Assembly (NCBI RefSeq): GCF_001905125.1
Contig: NZ_LWLE01000035.1
Span: 6,749-70,748 of the forward strand
Direction: 5' to 3'
Length of the DNA stretch: 64,000 nucleotides
From: Streptomyces sp. TSRI0281
GTDB lineage: Bacteria > Actinomycetota > Actinomycetes > Streptomycetales > Streptomycetaceae
The notes beneath the pieces were generated by a model that ran no database searches, had not been told where the DNA came from, and saw nothing but the letters and a program-made list of their open reading frames with translations. Made by a program: the position numbers and the translations under genes. Positions 1 to 8,800 of this stretch are shown here, in pieces (the first letter of the stretch is position 1; each line of letters begins with the position of its first letter).

Positions 1-1193
1 ATCCGGTTCATCAGCGCGCCGGTGTCCTCCAGGCCGAGGACCGTGGAACCGGAGAGCTGACCGATGGCTCGGCCGATCTCCTCGTCGCTGAGGCCGTCGG
101 CCGCGACGCGGTCGAGCTCGTCGCGGCAGATCTTCAGGACGTCGTGCACCTGGCTGGGCCGGCAGCCCGCGTACACGCCGAAGAGCCCGCAGTCGGCGAA
201 GCCCGAGGTGTACGAGTACACGCTGTAGGCCAGGCCGCGCTTCTCCCGTACCTCCTGGAAGAGGCGGGAGCTCATGCCGCCGCCGAGGGCGGTGTTGAGT
301 ACGCCGAGCGCCCAGCGGCGTTCGTCGGTGCGCGCGAGACCCGGCATACCGAGGACGACGTGGGCCTGCTCGGTCTTGCGGTTGAGCAGTTCCACCCGGC
401 CGGCGGTGCGCAGGGCGCGTGAGCCCTCGCGCGGTGCCATCGGGACGGCGTCGGCGCGGGACAGGGCGCCGGAGCGCTCGAAGGCCCTGCGGACCTGACG
501 TACGACCGTGGCGTGGTCGACGTTGCCCGCCGCGGCGACGACGAGGTGCGTGGGGTCGTAGTGCTTCTTGTAGAAGCGGTCGATCTGGCCGCGGTTCAGC
601 GCGTTGATCGTGTCCACGGTGCCCAGGACCGGGCGGCCCAGGGGGGTGTCGCCGAGCATGGTGTGCGCGAACAGGTCGTGCACGCAGTCGCCCGGGTCGT
701 CCTCCGTCATCGCGATCTCTTCGAGGATGACTCCGCGCTCGGCGTCGACGTCCTCGGGGTTGATCAGCGAGCCTGTCAGCATGTCGCAGACGACATCGAT
801 GGCCAGTGGCAGGTCCGTGTCGAGGACCCGGGCGTAGTAGCAGGTGTACTCCTTCGCCGTGAAGGCGTTCATCTCGCCGCCGACCGCGTCGAGCGCGGCG
901 GAGATGTCGAGGGCACTGCGCTTGGCCGTGCCCTTGAAGAGGAGGTGTTCGAGGTAGTGCGTCGCGCCGTTCAGGGTGGGGGTCTCGTCGCGTGATCCGA
1001 CGTTGGCCCAGATCCCGAAGGTGGCGGAGCGTACGGAGGGCAGCGTTTCGGTGACGATGCGCAGACCGCCCGGGAGGACGGTGCGGCGGACCGTACCGAT
1101 GCCGTTGGTGCCCTTGAGAAGCGTCTGGGTACGGGCGACGGCCCGCGCCTTGGAAGAGGTGCGGGCCGTCGTCACGGAACTACGGGACGTCAC
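1..1193 (-). CDS. M16 family zinc metallopeptidase (C-terminus cut by window edge)
   Basis: Insulinase/mitochondrial-processing-peptidase family. The first ~397 codons are present; the gene runs off the left edge. The inverted zinc motif HxxEH is seen as HYLEHLLFKGT at about residue 83, and the third ligand region ILEEIAMTEDDP follows roughly 75 residues later, the normal spacing. The C-terminal inactive M16 half begins (RTDERRWALGVLNTALGGG and the RGLAYSVYS substrate loop). Start chosen is GTG at 1193, which overlaps the pnp stop as GTGA, so translation is probably coupled to PNPase. A peptidase gene directly downstream of pnp is the usual Streptomyces arrangement. The exact substrate is unknown. 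Confidence 0.93.
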   Translation of the reverse strand, partial: MTSRSSVTTARTSSKARAVARTQTLLKGTNGIGTVRRTVLPGGLRIVTETLPSVRSATFGIWANVGSRDETPTLNGATHYLEHLLFKGTAKRSALDISAALDAVGGEMNAFTAKEYTCYYARVLDTDLPLAIDVVCDMLTGSLINPEDVDAERGVILEEIAMTEDDPGDCVHDLFAHTMLGDTPLGRPVLGTVDTINALNRGQIDRFYKKHYDPTHLVVAAAGNVDHATVVRQVRRAFERSGALSRADAVPMAPREGSRALRTAGRVELLNRKTEQAHVVLGMPGLARTDERRWALGVLNTALGGGMSSRLFQEVREKRGLAYSVYSYTSGFADCGLFGVYAGCRPSQVHDVLKICRDELDRVAADGLSDEEIGRAIGQLSGSTVLGLEDTGALMNR

Positions 1194-3403
1194 TTGGCGG
1201 CGTCGTCCTTCTCGTCGGCCTCTTCGCCCTCGACCACGGGGATCAGGGAGAGCTTGCCGCGGGAGTCGATCTCGGCGATCTCGACCTGGACCTTGGCACC
1301 GACGCCGAGCACGTCCTCGACGTTCTCCACGCGCTTGCCACCGGCGAGCTTGCGGATCTGCGAGATGTGCAGCAGGCCGTCCCTGCCGGGCATGAGGGAG
1401 ACGAACGCACCGAAGGTGGTGGTCTTGACGACCGTGCCCAGGTAACGCTCGCCGACCTCCGGCATGGTCGGGTTGGCGATCGCGTTGATCGTGGCGCGCG
1501 CGGCCTCGGCCTGCGAGCCCTGCTGGGCACCGATGTAGATGGTGCCGTCGTCCTCGATCGTGATGTCGGCGCCGGTGTCCTCCTGGATCTGGTTGATCAT
1601 CTTGCCCTTGGGGCCGATGACCTCACCGATCTTGTCCACCGGGATCTTGACGGTGATGATCCGCGGGGCGTTCGGGGACATCTCGTCCGGGACGTCGATG
1701 GCCTCGTTCATGACGTCCAGGATGTGCAGACGCGCGTCACGGGCCTGCTTCAGCGCGGCGGCCAGGACCGAGGCGGGGATGCCGTCGAGCTTGGTGTCGA
1801 GCTGGAGCGCGGTCACGAACTGCTTCGTACCGGCGACCTTGAAGTCCATGTCGCCGAAGGCGTCCTCCGCACCGAGGATGTCGGTGAGGGCGACGTAGTG
1901 CGTCTTGCCGTCGATCTCCTGCGAGATCAGGCCCATGGCGATACCGGCGACGGCGGCCTTGAGCGGCACACCGGCGTTCAGCAGCGACATGGTGGAGGCG
2001 CAGACCGAGCCCATGGACGTCGAGCCGTTGGAGCCCAGCGCCTCGGAGACCTGGCGGATCGCGTAGGGGAACTCCTCGCGCGAGGGCAGGACCGGAACGA
2101 TCGCGCGCTCGGCGAGTGCGCCGTGGCCGATCTCGCGGCGCTTGGGCGAGCCCACGCGGCCGGTCTCACCGACGGAGTACGGCGGGAAGTTGTAGTTGTG
2201 CATGTAGCGCTTGCGGGTCACCGGGGAAAGGGTGTCCAGCTGCTGCTCCATACGGAGCATGTTGAGGGTGGTGACGCCCAGGATCTGGGTCTCGCCACGC
2301 TCGAAGAGCGCCGAGCCGTGCACGCGCGGGATGGCCTCGACCTCGGCGGCGAGCGTACGGATGTCCGTGACGCCGCGGCCGTCGATGCGGACCTTGTCCT
2401 TGATGACGCGCTCGCGGACCAGCTTCTTGGTCAGCGAACGGTACGCGGCGGAGATCTCCTTCTCGCGGCCCTCGAAGGCCGGGAGCAGCTTCTCGGCGGC
2501 GATCTCCTTGACGCGGTCCAGCTCGGCCTCGCGGTCCTGCTTGCCGGCGATGGTGAGCGCCTGGGTCAGCTCGGAGGTGACGGCGCTGGAGAGCGCGTCG
2601 AAGACGTCGTCCTGGTAGTCCAGGAAGACCGGGAACTCGCCGACCGGCTTGGCGGCCTTGGAGGCCAGGTCGGACTGGGCCTTGCAGAGCGCCTTGATGA
2701 AGGGCTTCGCGGCGTCCAGACCGGCGGCGACGATCTCCTCGGTGGGAGCCTCGGCGCCGTCCTTGACGAGCTGGATGGTCTTCTCGGTGGCCTCGGCCTC
2801 GACCATCATGATCGCGACGTCGCCGTCCTCCAGGACGCGACCGGCGACGACCATGTCGAAGACGGTGTCCTCAAGCTCGGTGTGCGTCGGGAACGCGACC
2901 CACTGGCCCTTGATCAGGGCGACGCGGGTGGCGCCGATCGGGCCGGAGAAGGGCAGGCCCGCCAGGATGGTGGAGCAGGAGGCGGCGTTGATCGCGACCA
3001 CGTCGTACAGGTGGTCGGGGTTGAGCGCCATGATCGTCTCGACGATCTGGATCTCGTTGCGCAGGCCCTTCTTGAAGGAGGGGCGCAGCGGGCGGTCGAT
3101 CAGGCGGCAGGTGAGGATCGCGTCCTCGGAGGGCCGGCCCTCACGACGGAAGAAGGAGCCGGGGATCTTGCCGGCCGCGTACTGCCGCTCCTCGACGTCC
3201 ACCGTGAGGGGGAAGAAGTCGAGGTTGTCCTTGGGCCGCTTGGAAGCGGTGGTGGCCGACAGCACCATGGTGTCGTCGTCCAGGTACGCGACGGCGGAGC
3301 CGGCGGCCTGCTTGGCCAGGCGGCCCGTCTCGAAGCGGATGGTGCGGGTGCCGAAGGTTCCGTTGTCGATAACGGCCTCGGCGTAGTGGGTCTCGTTCTC
3401 CAC
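1190..3403 (-). CDS. pnp: Polyribonucleotide nucleotidyltransferase (PNPase)
   Basis: Phosphorolytic 3'-5' exoribonuclease, which in streptomycetes also adds RNA 3' tails. The 737-aa product has two RNase PH domains (about 10-230 and 330-560) separated by an all-helical linker, then a KH domain (KIGEVIGPKGKMINQI) and an S1 domain (YLGTVVKTTTFGAFVSLMPG). I chose GTG at 3403, giving VENETHYAEAV, because GGAGAAA lies about 8 nt upstream and known streptomycete PNPases begin here. An in-frame ATG at 3418 would add five residues but would place its codon on the Shine-Dalgarno. It lies downstream of rpsO in the same direction and is coupled to the following peptidase gene. Confidence 0.97.
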   Translation of the reverse strand: MENETHYAEAVIDNGTFGTRTIRFETGRLAKQAAGSAVAYLDDDTMVLSATTASKRPKDNLDFFPLTVDVEERQYAAGKIPGSFFRREGRPSEDAILTCRLIDRPLRPSFKKGLRNEIQIVETIMALNPDHLYDVVAINAASCSTILAGLPFSGPIGATRVALIKGQWVAFPTHTELEDTVFDMVVAGRVLEDGDVAIMMVEAEATEKTIQLVKDGAEAPTEEIVAAGLDAAKPFIKALCKAQSDLASKAAKPVGEFPVFLDYQDDVFDALSSAVTSELTQALTIAGKQDREAELDRVKEIAAEKLLPAFEGREKEISAAYRSLTKKLVRERVIKDKVRIDGRGVTDIRTLAAEVEAIPRVHGSALFERGETQILGVTTLNMLRMEQQLDTLSPVTRKRYMHNYNFPPYSVGETGRVGSPKRREIGHGALAERAIVPVLPSREEFPYAIRQVSEALGSNGSTSMGSVCASTMSLLNAGVPLKAAVAGIAMGLISQEIDGKTHYVALTDILGAEDAFGDMDFKVAGTKQFVTALQLDTKLDGIPASVLAAALKQARDARLHILDVMNEAIDVPDEMSPNAPRIITVKIPVDKIGEVIGPKGKMINQIQEDTGADITIEDDGTIYIGAQQGSQAEAARATINAIANPTMPEVGERYLGTVVKTTTFGAFVSLMPGRDGLLHISQIRKLAGGKRVENVEDVLGVGAKVQVEIAEIDSRGKLSLIPVVEGEEADEKDDAAK

Positions 3404-3625
3404 TAGTGATTTCTCCATACTCGTCGTCTTTCGTCCCCCTGCCCGTGTGGCGGGGGACGGTGCAGGAGAAGCGCACCGTGTGTGCGGGCCGGTCTTCGAT
3501 CGAAGCTCCCGGGCGTTGTCCCGGGGGCCACTACCGAGGACCGGCGGCGGCGTCGCTGCGCCTCTCCTCGTTCTGGTGTCGTACGCCCAGATTACTGAGC
3601 TTGACACCGGTCGTGCACGTACGGC
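3404..3625. other. pnp leader region
   Basis: Non-coding stretch between the rpsO hairpin and pnp, expected to hold the separate pnp promoter known in streptomycetes. A 12-bp perfect palindrome, CTTCGATCGAAG, lies at 3494-3505, followed by a CCCGGG-containing inverted repeat at about 3508-3526. I could not assign a convincing -35/-10 pair. Confidence 0.4.
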
Positions 3626-3665
3626 AAAGGGAGCGGTCCCCCAGAAGACGGGAACCGCTCCCTTT
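3626..3665 (-). terminator. rpsO-pnp intergenic hairpin
   Basis: A 12-bp perfect stem (AAAGGGAGCGGT pairing with ACCGCTCCCTTT), extended by GGG/CCC pairs around a short loop, starts 10 nt after the rpsO stop. It can act as an attenuator or terminator after rpsO. In other streptomycetes the rpsO-pnp intergenic hairpin is an RNase III processing site (established knowledge), and the same role is inferred here. Confidence 0.75.
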
Positions 3666-3675
3666 CACAGCGTCC

Positions 3676-3966
3676 TTACTTGGCGCCGCCGGCCGCGCCG
3701 CGGCGGATGCCGAGGCGGTCGACGAGCGCACGGAAGCGCTGGATGTCCTTCTTGGCAAGGTACTGCAGGAGGCGGCGACGCTGGCCGACCAGGATCAGCA
3801 GACCACGACGGGAGTGGTGGTCGTGCTTGTGCGTCTTGAGGTGCTCCGTCAGGTCCGAGATCCGGCGGGAGAGCATGGCGACCTGAACCTCGGGGGAACC
3901 GGTGTCACCCTCCTTCTGGGCGAACTCGGACATGATCTGCTTCTTCGTAGCGGCGTCGAGCGGCAC
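3676..3966 (-). CDS. rpsO: 30S ribosomal protein S15
   Basis: Primary 16S rRNA-binding protein of the small-subunit platform. The 96-aa product has the family signature TGSPEVQVAMLSRRI, LTEHLKTHKHDHHSRRGL and the C-terminal AKKDIQRFRALVDRLGIRRG. The start is GTG at 3966 (VPLDAATKKQ), with GAGGAGT 6 nt upstream; earlier in-frame starts would add a non-homologous extension. First gene of the rpsO-pnp unit. Confidence 0.98.
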   Translation of the reverse strand: MPLDAATKKQIMSEFAQKEGDTGSPEVQVAMLSRRISDLTEHLKTHKHDHHSRRGLLILVGQRRRLLQYLAKKDIQRFRALVDRLGIRRGAAGGAK

Positions 3967-4143
3967 GCGTACTCCTCTGTGATGTTCGATGCGCCCACGA
4001 GTGCTCCTGGTCTTGATCGCAGGAGAGCTTCCATGACTCGGAGGCGAAGGTCCGATGAGCGCAGTCCCCAGGATGATCCGGAGACGCGTACACAAACGGC
4101 CACCAGCCAGAGTACCAGCCATTCGGAGCGCTCCTGCCGGGCC

Positions 4144-5622
4144 TCAGCTGGTGAGGGCCCTGGCCTTCGCGAAGACGTCGAGCACGGCCAGGCAGAGCGG
4201 GACCAGGGAGAGCAGCAGGGCGCTCTCGGTGAGGTCGAGGAGGCGGCCCCAGAAGGGTGAGAGTCCCTTGCGCGGGATGACGAGGCCGATCGCGGTGAAC
4301 AGGGCCGCGCCCGCGGCCACGGCCGCGGAGAGCCAGATCGTACGGATGTCCAGGGAGCCGCGGTCACCGTAGCGGACCAGGTCGTACAGCAGGTCCGTCG
4401 GCGGGTTCAGGGAGAGGCCGAGGACGAGCAGGGTGATGGCGCCGATGCCCGCCACCAGGACGCAGGCGACCTGGGAGGTGTAGCGGAACAGGCGGGCGCG
4501 GAGCAGCATCGCGAGTCCTGCGGCGAGCGCGAGGATCTGGCCCCAGATGTTGTCCGAGAAGCCGAGGACCGCGGCGGACCCGACGGCCACGGCGGCGCAG
4601 CCGCCGACCAGGCCCAGGAGCATCTCGTGGCCTCGGCGGGCCTGGGCGGCGATGCGCTCGGCGTCGACGGGCTCGGGGTCGCCCGTGAGGGCGTTCGGGT
4701 CGGCGAAGTCGTCCTCGTAACCACCGGGGGCGGTGCGCGGTGAGGCGTAACCGATGGGCAGCCGGGCGAAGCGGGCGGAGAGGCCGGGCAGGAAGGCGAC
4801 GAGACCGAGTGCCACCGGGGCGCAGACGGCGGCGGTCTGGGTGGCCGATGCCTCGGTGAGGATCGCGAGGAAGGTGGCCAGGGTGCCCACGGTGGCCAGG
4901 AAGGTGGCCGCGACGAAGGGCGCGTCACCGCTGGGGGTGAGGGCGACCAGGACGACCGAGGCGAGCAGGACGGCGACGCAGCCGAGCAGGAACTGGAGCC
5001 GGCCGGGTCCCTGGCCGGCGTCCGGGCCGACGATGCCGGAGCCGGCGATGAGGACGAGCGGGAGTGCGCCCAGGCCGAGGGCGACGGCCGTGGCGCGGTC
5101 CGTGTAGACCCGGGCGCGTACGCCGGCGAAGGCGGTCAGCAGCAGTCCCGCGGAGCCCGCGATGATGCCGGGCAGGCTGTGCATGTCGTGCCGGACCGGG
5201 TCGGCGAACCAGAGCACGAAGCCCATGAGGACGAGCAGCAGGACGCCGCCGACCAGGCCTGCGCCGCGCAGGAGTTCGTCGCTCCACAGATGGCGGTCGC
5301 GGGTGACGGCCGAGGCGACGGCGTCCGAGACGTCGTCGAAGACGGCGGGCGGCAGCGACTGCGCGAACGGGCGCAGGCTGAGCAGTTCGCCGTCGAGCAC
5401 CTGCTGGGCGGCAAGGGTTCTGGCGCCGTCCAGGACCGTGCCGTCGCGGCGTACGAGGTGAAAGCCGGTCGGCGTTCCGGCCGCCTGCGTCTGGCCCGTG
5501 AGACGCAGGATCTCCGGGTAGACGTCGGCGACGGCGATGTCTTCCGGCAGGGCGACGTCGATCCGGCTGTCGGGCGCCACGACAGTGACGCGGCAGAAAC
5601 CCGTCGCTGCGGTCGTACTCAC
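4144..5622 (-). CDS. eccD: Type VII secretion integral membrane protein EccD
   Basis: Core channel subunit of the ESX/type VII secretion membrane complex. The 492-aa product has an N-terminal YukD/ubiquitin-like domain (about 8-90, FCRVTVVAPDSRIDVALPED) followed by about eleven hydrophobic segments from residue ~125 to the C-terminus, the EccD architecture and length. Start is GTG at 5622 with GGGGGA about 8 nt upstream. It is transcribed away from eccC; the 184-bp gap between the two carries candidate promoters for both. It is the rightmost minus-strand gene before the pnp-rpsO block, so it is separated in transcription from the other membrane components. Confidence 0.93.
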   Translation of the reverse strand: MSTTAATGFCRVTVVAPDSRIDVALPEDIAVADVYPEILRLTGQTQAAGTPTGFHLVRRDGTVLDGARTLAAQQVLDGELLSLRPFAQSLPPAVFDDVSDAVASAVTRDRHLWSDELLRGAGLVGGVLLLVLMGFVLWFADPVRHDMHSLPGIIAGSAGLLLTAFAGVRARVYTDRATAVALGLGALPLVLIAGSGIVGPDAGQGPGRLQFLLGCVAVLLASVVLVALTPSGDAPFVAATFLATVGTLATFLAILTEASATQTAAVCAPVALGLVAFLPGLSARFARLPIGYASPRTAPGGYEDDFADPNALTGDPEPVDAERIAAQARRGHEMLLGLVGGCAAVAVGSAAVLGFSDNIWGQILALAAGLAMLLRARLFRYTSQVACVLVAGIGAITLLVLGLSLNPPTDLLYDLVRYGDRGSLDIRTIWLSAAVAAGAALFTAIGLVIPRKGLSPFWGRLLDLTESALLLSLVPLCLAVLDVFAKARALTS

Positions 5623-5666
5623 GTGTCTGGTCCCCCTGATTCGCGGTTGCGCACAGTGCGCGCGCC

Positions 5667-5672
5667 ACCCTA
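5667..5672 (-). promoter_or_regulatory. Candidate -10 element for eccD
   Basis: On the minus strand the hexamer reads TAGGGT followed by GG, about 45 nt before the eccD GTG. It fits the streptomycete vegetative -10 (TAGRRT). No good -35 lies at 16-19 nt, so the call is tentative. Confidence 0.35.
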
Positions 5673-5699
5673 CCGGGAGGTGGGCGGGTCATCTGCAAG

Positions 5700-5705
5700 T
5701 AGGAT
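5700..5705 (+). promoter_or_regulatory. Candidate -10 element for eccC
   Basis: TAGGAT on the plus strand, about 100 nt before the eccC start and 27 bp from the opposing eccD -10, giving a compact divergent promoter layout. It fits the HrdB-type -10 consensus; the -35 is not recognisable. Confidence 0.3.
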
Positions 5706-5806
5706 CGCCGTCGCGCGGAGGGAAGTCCGCGCACACGCAGCCACGGGGGCGTCGGTGCGGACCAGACCGGCCTTCCGCCCGTCCGTATTGAGGGATTGAT
5801 GTTCCG

Positions 5807-8800
5807 GTGAGCCAGATCGTCGTGAAACGACCTCCGCGGTCTCTGCCGCCGGAAGTACCCACGGAAGAATTGACGTTGGAGGCTCCTCCCGAACTGCCGC
5901 GCGGGCAGCAGGAGGGCATGCTGATGCAGATCCTGCCGGTGCTCGGCATGGGTTCCTCGGTGGTCTTCTTCTTCTCGCCGCAGGCACCTCCGTTCATGCG
6001 GATCATGGGTGTGCTGATGCTGGTTTCGACCGTCGGAATGGTGGTCGCCCAGCTTGTCCGGCATCGTCGTGGTACGCAGGGGCAAATGGCAGATGTCCGG
6101 CGCGACTACCTCAAGTACCTGGCGCAGACGCGGCGGACGGTACGCCGGACGGCGCGCTCGCAGCGCGATGTGCAGCTGTATCTGCACCCCGCGCCGGAGC
6201 AGCTGTGGTCGGTGGTCGCCGAGGGCAGCCGGGTCTGGGAACGGCGCGTCGGGGACAAGGACTTCGCGCAGGTCAGGGTCGGGCTCGGGGCGCAGCAGCT
6301 GTCGACGCCGCTGGCCGCTCCGGACACCGCGCCGGTGGATGAGCTGGAGCCGATGTGCGCCGGTGCGATGCAGCAGTTCCTGGCGGTGCACGGGTCGTTG
6401 GACGGGCTGCCGATGGCGGTCTCGATGCGGGCCTTCTACCACGTGACGGTCTCCGGGCAGCCGGAGGCGGCGCAGTCGACGGCCCGCTCGCTGGTGGCGC
6501 AGTTGGTGACGCTGCACTCCCCCGAGGATCTGATGGTCGCGGTGGTGGCGGCGCCGAGTGCGGTGGCACGCTGGGACTGGACGAAGTGGCTGCCGCACAC
6601 GCAGGTTCCCGGGCAGGTCGACGGGGCCGGTACGAAGCGGCTGTTCGGTGATGATCTGGGCGAGCTGGAGCAGTTGCTGGCGAGCCGGCTGGACGGGCGG
6701 CCGCGGTTCGGCCGGGAGAGCCAGCCGGTGCTGGACCAGCCGCATGTCGTGGTGGTCCTGGACGGCGGGATGGTGCCGCCGGATTCGCTGTTCGCGGCGG
6801 CCGAGGGTCTGCAGGGCGTGACGATCGTCGAGGTGGTCTCCGGTGAGCTGGACGAGCAGCGCGGTGGCCTTTCGGTGGTGGTACGGCCGGGGCTGCTGAG
6901 GCTGGAGTCCGGTGCGAGGCTCGCGTACGAGGGGTTGCCGGACGGGATGTCGCTGCCGGCCGCCGAGGCGCTGGCCAGGCAGCTCGCCCCGCTGCGGGTG
7001 GGCGGGGGCGACGACGACGAACCGCTGCTGGCCAACCTGGACTTCACGGATCTGCTGAATCTGGGGGACGCGGGTTCGGTCGATGTGGCGCGTACCTGGC
7101 GGCCGCGTTCGGTGTCGGAGCGGCTGCGGGTGCCGATCGGTATCGGCGAGGACGGCCAGCCGGTGATGCTGGACCTGAAGGAGGCCGCGCAGGAGGGCAT
7201 GGGGCCGCACGGGCTGTGTGTCGGTGCGACCGGTTCCGGCAAGTCGGAGCTGCTGCGGACGCTGGTGCTGGGGCTCGCGGTCACGCACTCGTCGGAGACG
7301 CTGAACTTCGTCCTCGCGGACTTCAAGGGCGGCGCGACGTTCGCGGGGATGTCGCAGATGCCGCATGTGGCGGCGGTCATCACCAACCTGGCGGACGACC
7401 TGACGCTGGTGGACCGCATGGGTGACGCGATCCGCGGTGAGCTCCAGCGCCGTCAGGAGCTGCTGCGGTCGGCGGGCAACTACGCCAACATGCACGACTA
7501 CGAGAAGGCGCGGGCCGCGGGTGCCGCGCTGGAGCCGCTGGCCTCGCTGGTCCTGGTGATCGACGAGTTCTCCGAACTCCTCACCGCGAAGCCGGACTTC
7601 ATCGACATGTTCATCCAGATCGGCCGCATCGGCCGTTCGCTGGGTGTGCATCTGCTGCTGGCCTCGCAGCGTCTGGAGGAGGGCAAGCTGCGCGGTCTGG
7701 ACACGTATCTCTCCTACCGGGTCGGTCTGCGGACCTTCTCGGCCGCGGAGTCGCGTACGGCGCTGGGTGTGCCGGACGCGTACCACCTGCCGTCGGTGCC
7801 CGGTTCCGGCTATCTCAAGTTCGGTACGGACGAGATGACCCGGTTCAAGGCGGCGTACGTGTCGGGGACGTACCGCACGGGCGGCCCCGATCTGTCGGTG
7901 GGGCAGCTGCCGATCGAGCGGCGGCCCGCGGTGTTCAGTGCCGCTCCGGTGCCGGTGGTGTACGCGGCCCCGGATCCGGCGCAGTTGGCGGCGGCCCGTT
8001 CGGCGGCGGACGACGACGCGCTGGCCGACACGGTGCTCGATGTGATCGTGCGGCGTCTTGAGGGCCAGGGGGTGCCGGCCCACCAGGTGTGGCTGCCGCC
8101 GCTGGACCGGGCGCCGACGCTGGACCAGTTGCTGCCGGGGCTCGCGCCGACGTCGGACCGGGGGTTCTCCTCGACCGAGTACACGCGTCCGGGTGGTCTG
8201 ACCGTACCGCTGGGGCTGATCGACAAGCCGTTCGAGCAGCGGCGTGAGGTGCTGTACCGGGACTTCTCCGGTGCGGCCGGTCACATGATGGTGGTCGGTG
8301 GTCCGCAGTCCGGGAAGTCGACCATGATGCGGGCGCTGGTCTCCTCGTTCGCGCTCACCCACACCCCGCACGAGGTGCAGTTCTACGGTCTCGACTTCGG
8401 TGGTGGCGGTCTCGTGTCGCTGGCGGAGCTGCCGCACGTCGGTGGGATGGCCTCCCGGCTGGACCCGGAGCGGGTGCGCCGTACGGTCGCCGAGGTGGCC
8501 GGGGTCCTCAACCGGCGCGAGGAGTTCTTCCGCGCCCACTCCATCGACTCGATCGCCACCTACCGGCGCAAGCGCGCCCGGGGTGAGCTGCCCGGCGAGC
8601 CGTGGGGCGATGTGTTCCTGGTGATCGACGGCTGGGGCGGCTTCCGGGCCGAGTACGAGATGCTGGAGCAGACCGTCACCGACATCGCCTCGCGCGGTCT
8701 CGGGTACGGCATCCATGTGATCATCACGGCGGCCAGGTACATGGAGGTCCGGGCGGCGCTGAAGGACCAGATCCTCGGCCGGCTCGAACTGCGGCTGGGC

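Noticed and set aside
1367..3406. Long open frame opposite pnp
   Set aside because: Val/Gly/Asp-rich shadow of the PNPase reading frame with no recognisable motif.
3416..3418. ATG at 3418 as pnp start
   Set aside because: It lies on the GGAG of the best Shine-Dalgarno and would add five residues absent from known streptomycete PNPases; GTG at 3403 is preferred.
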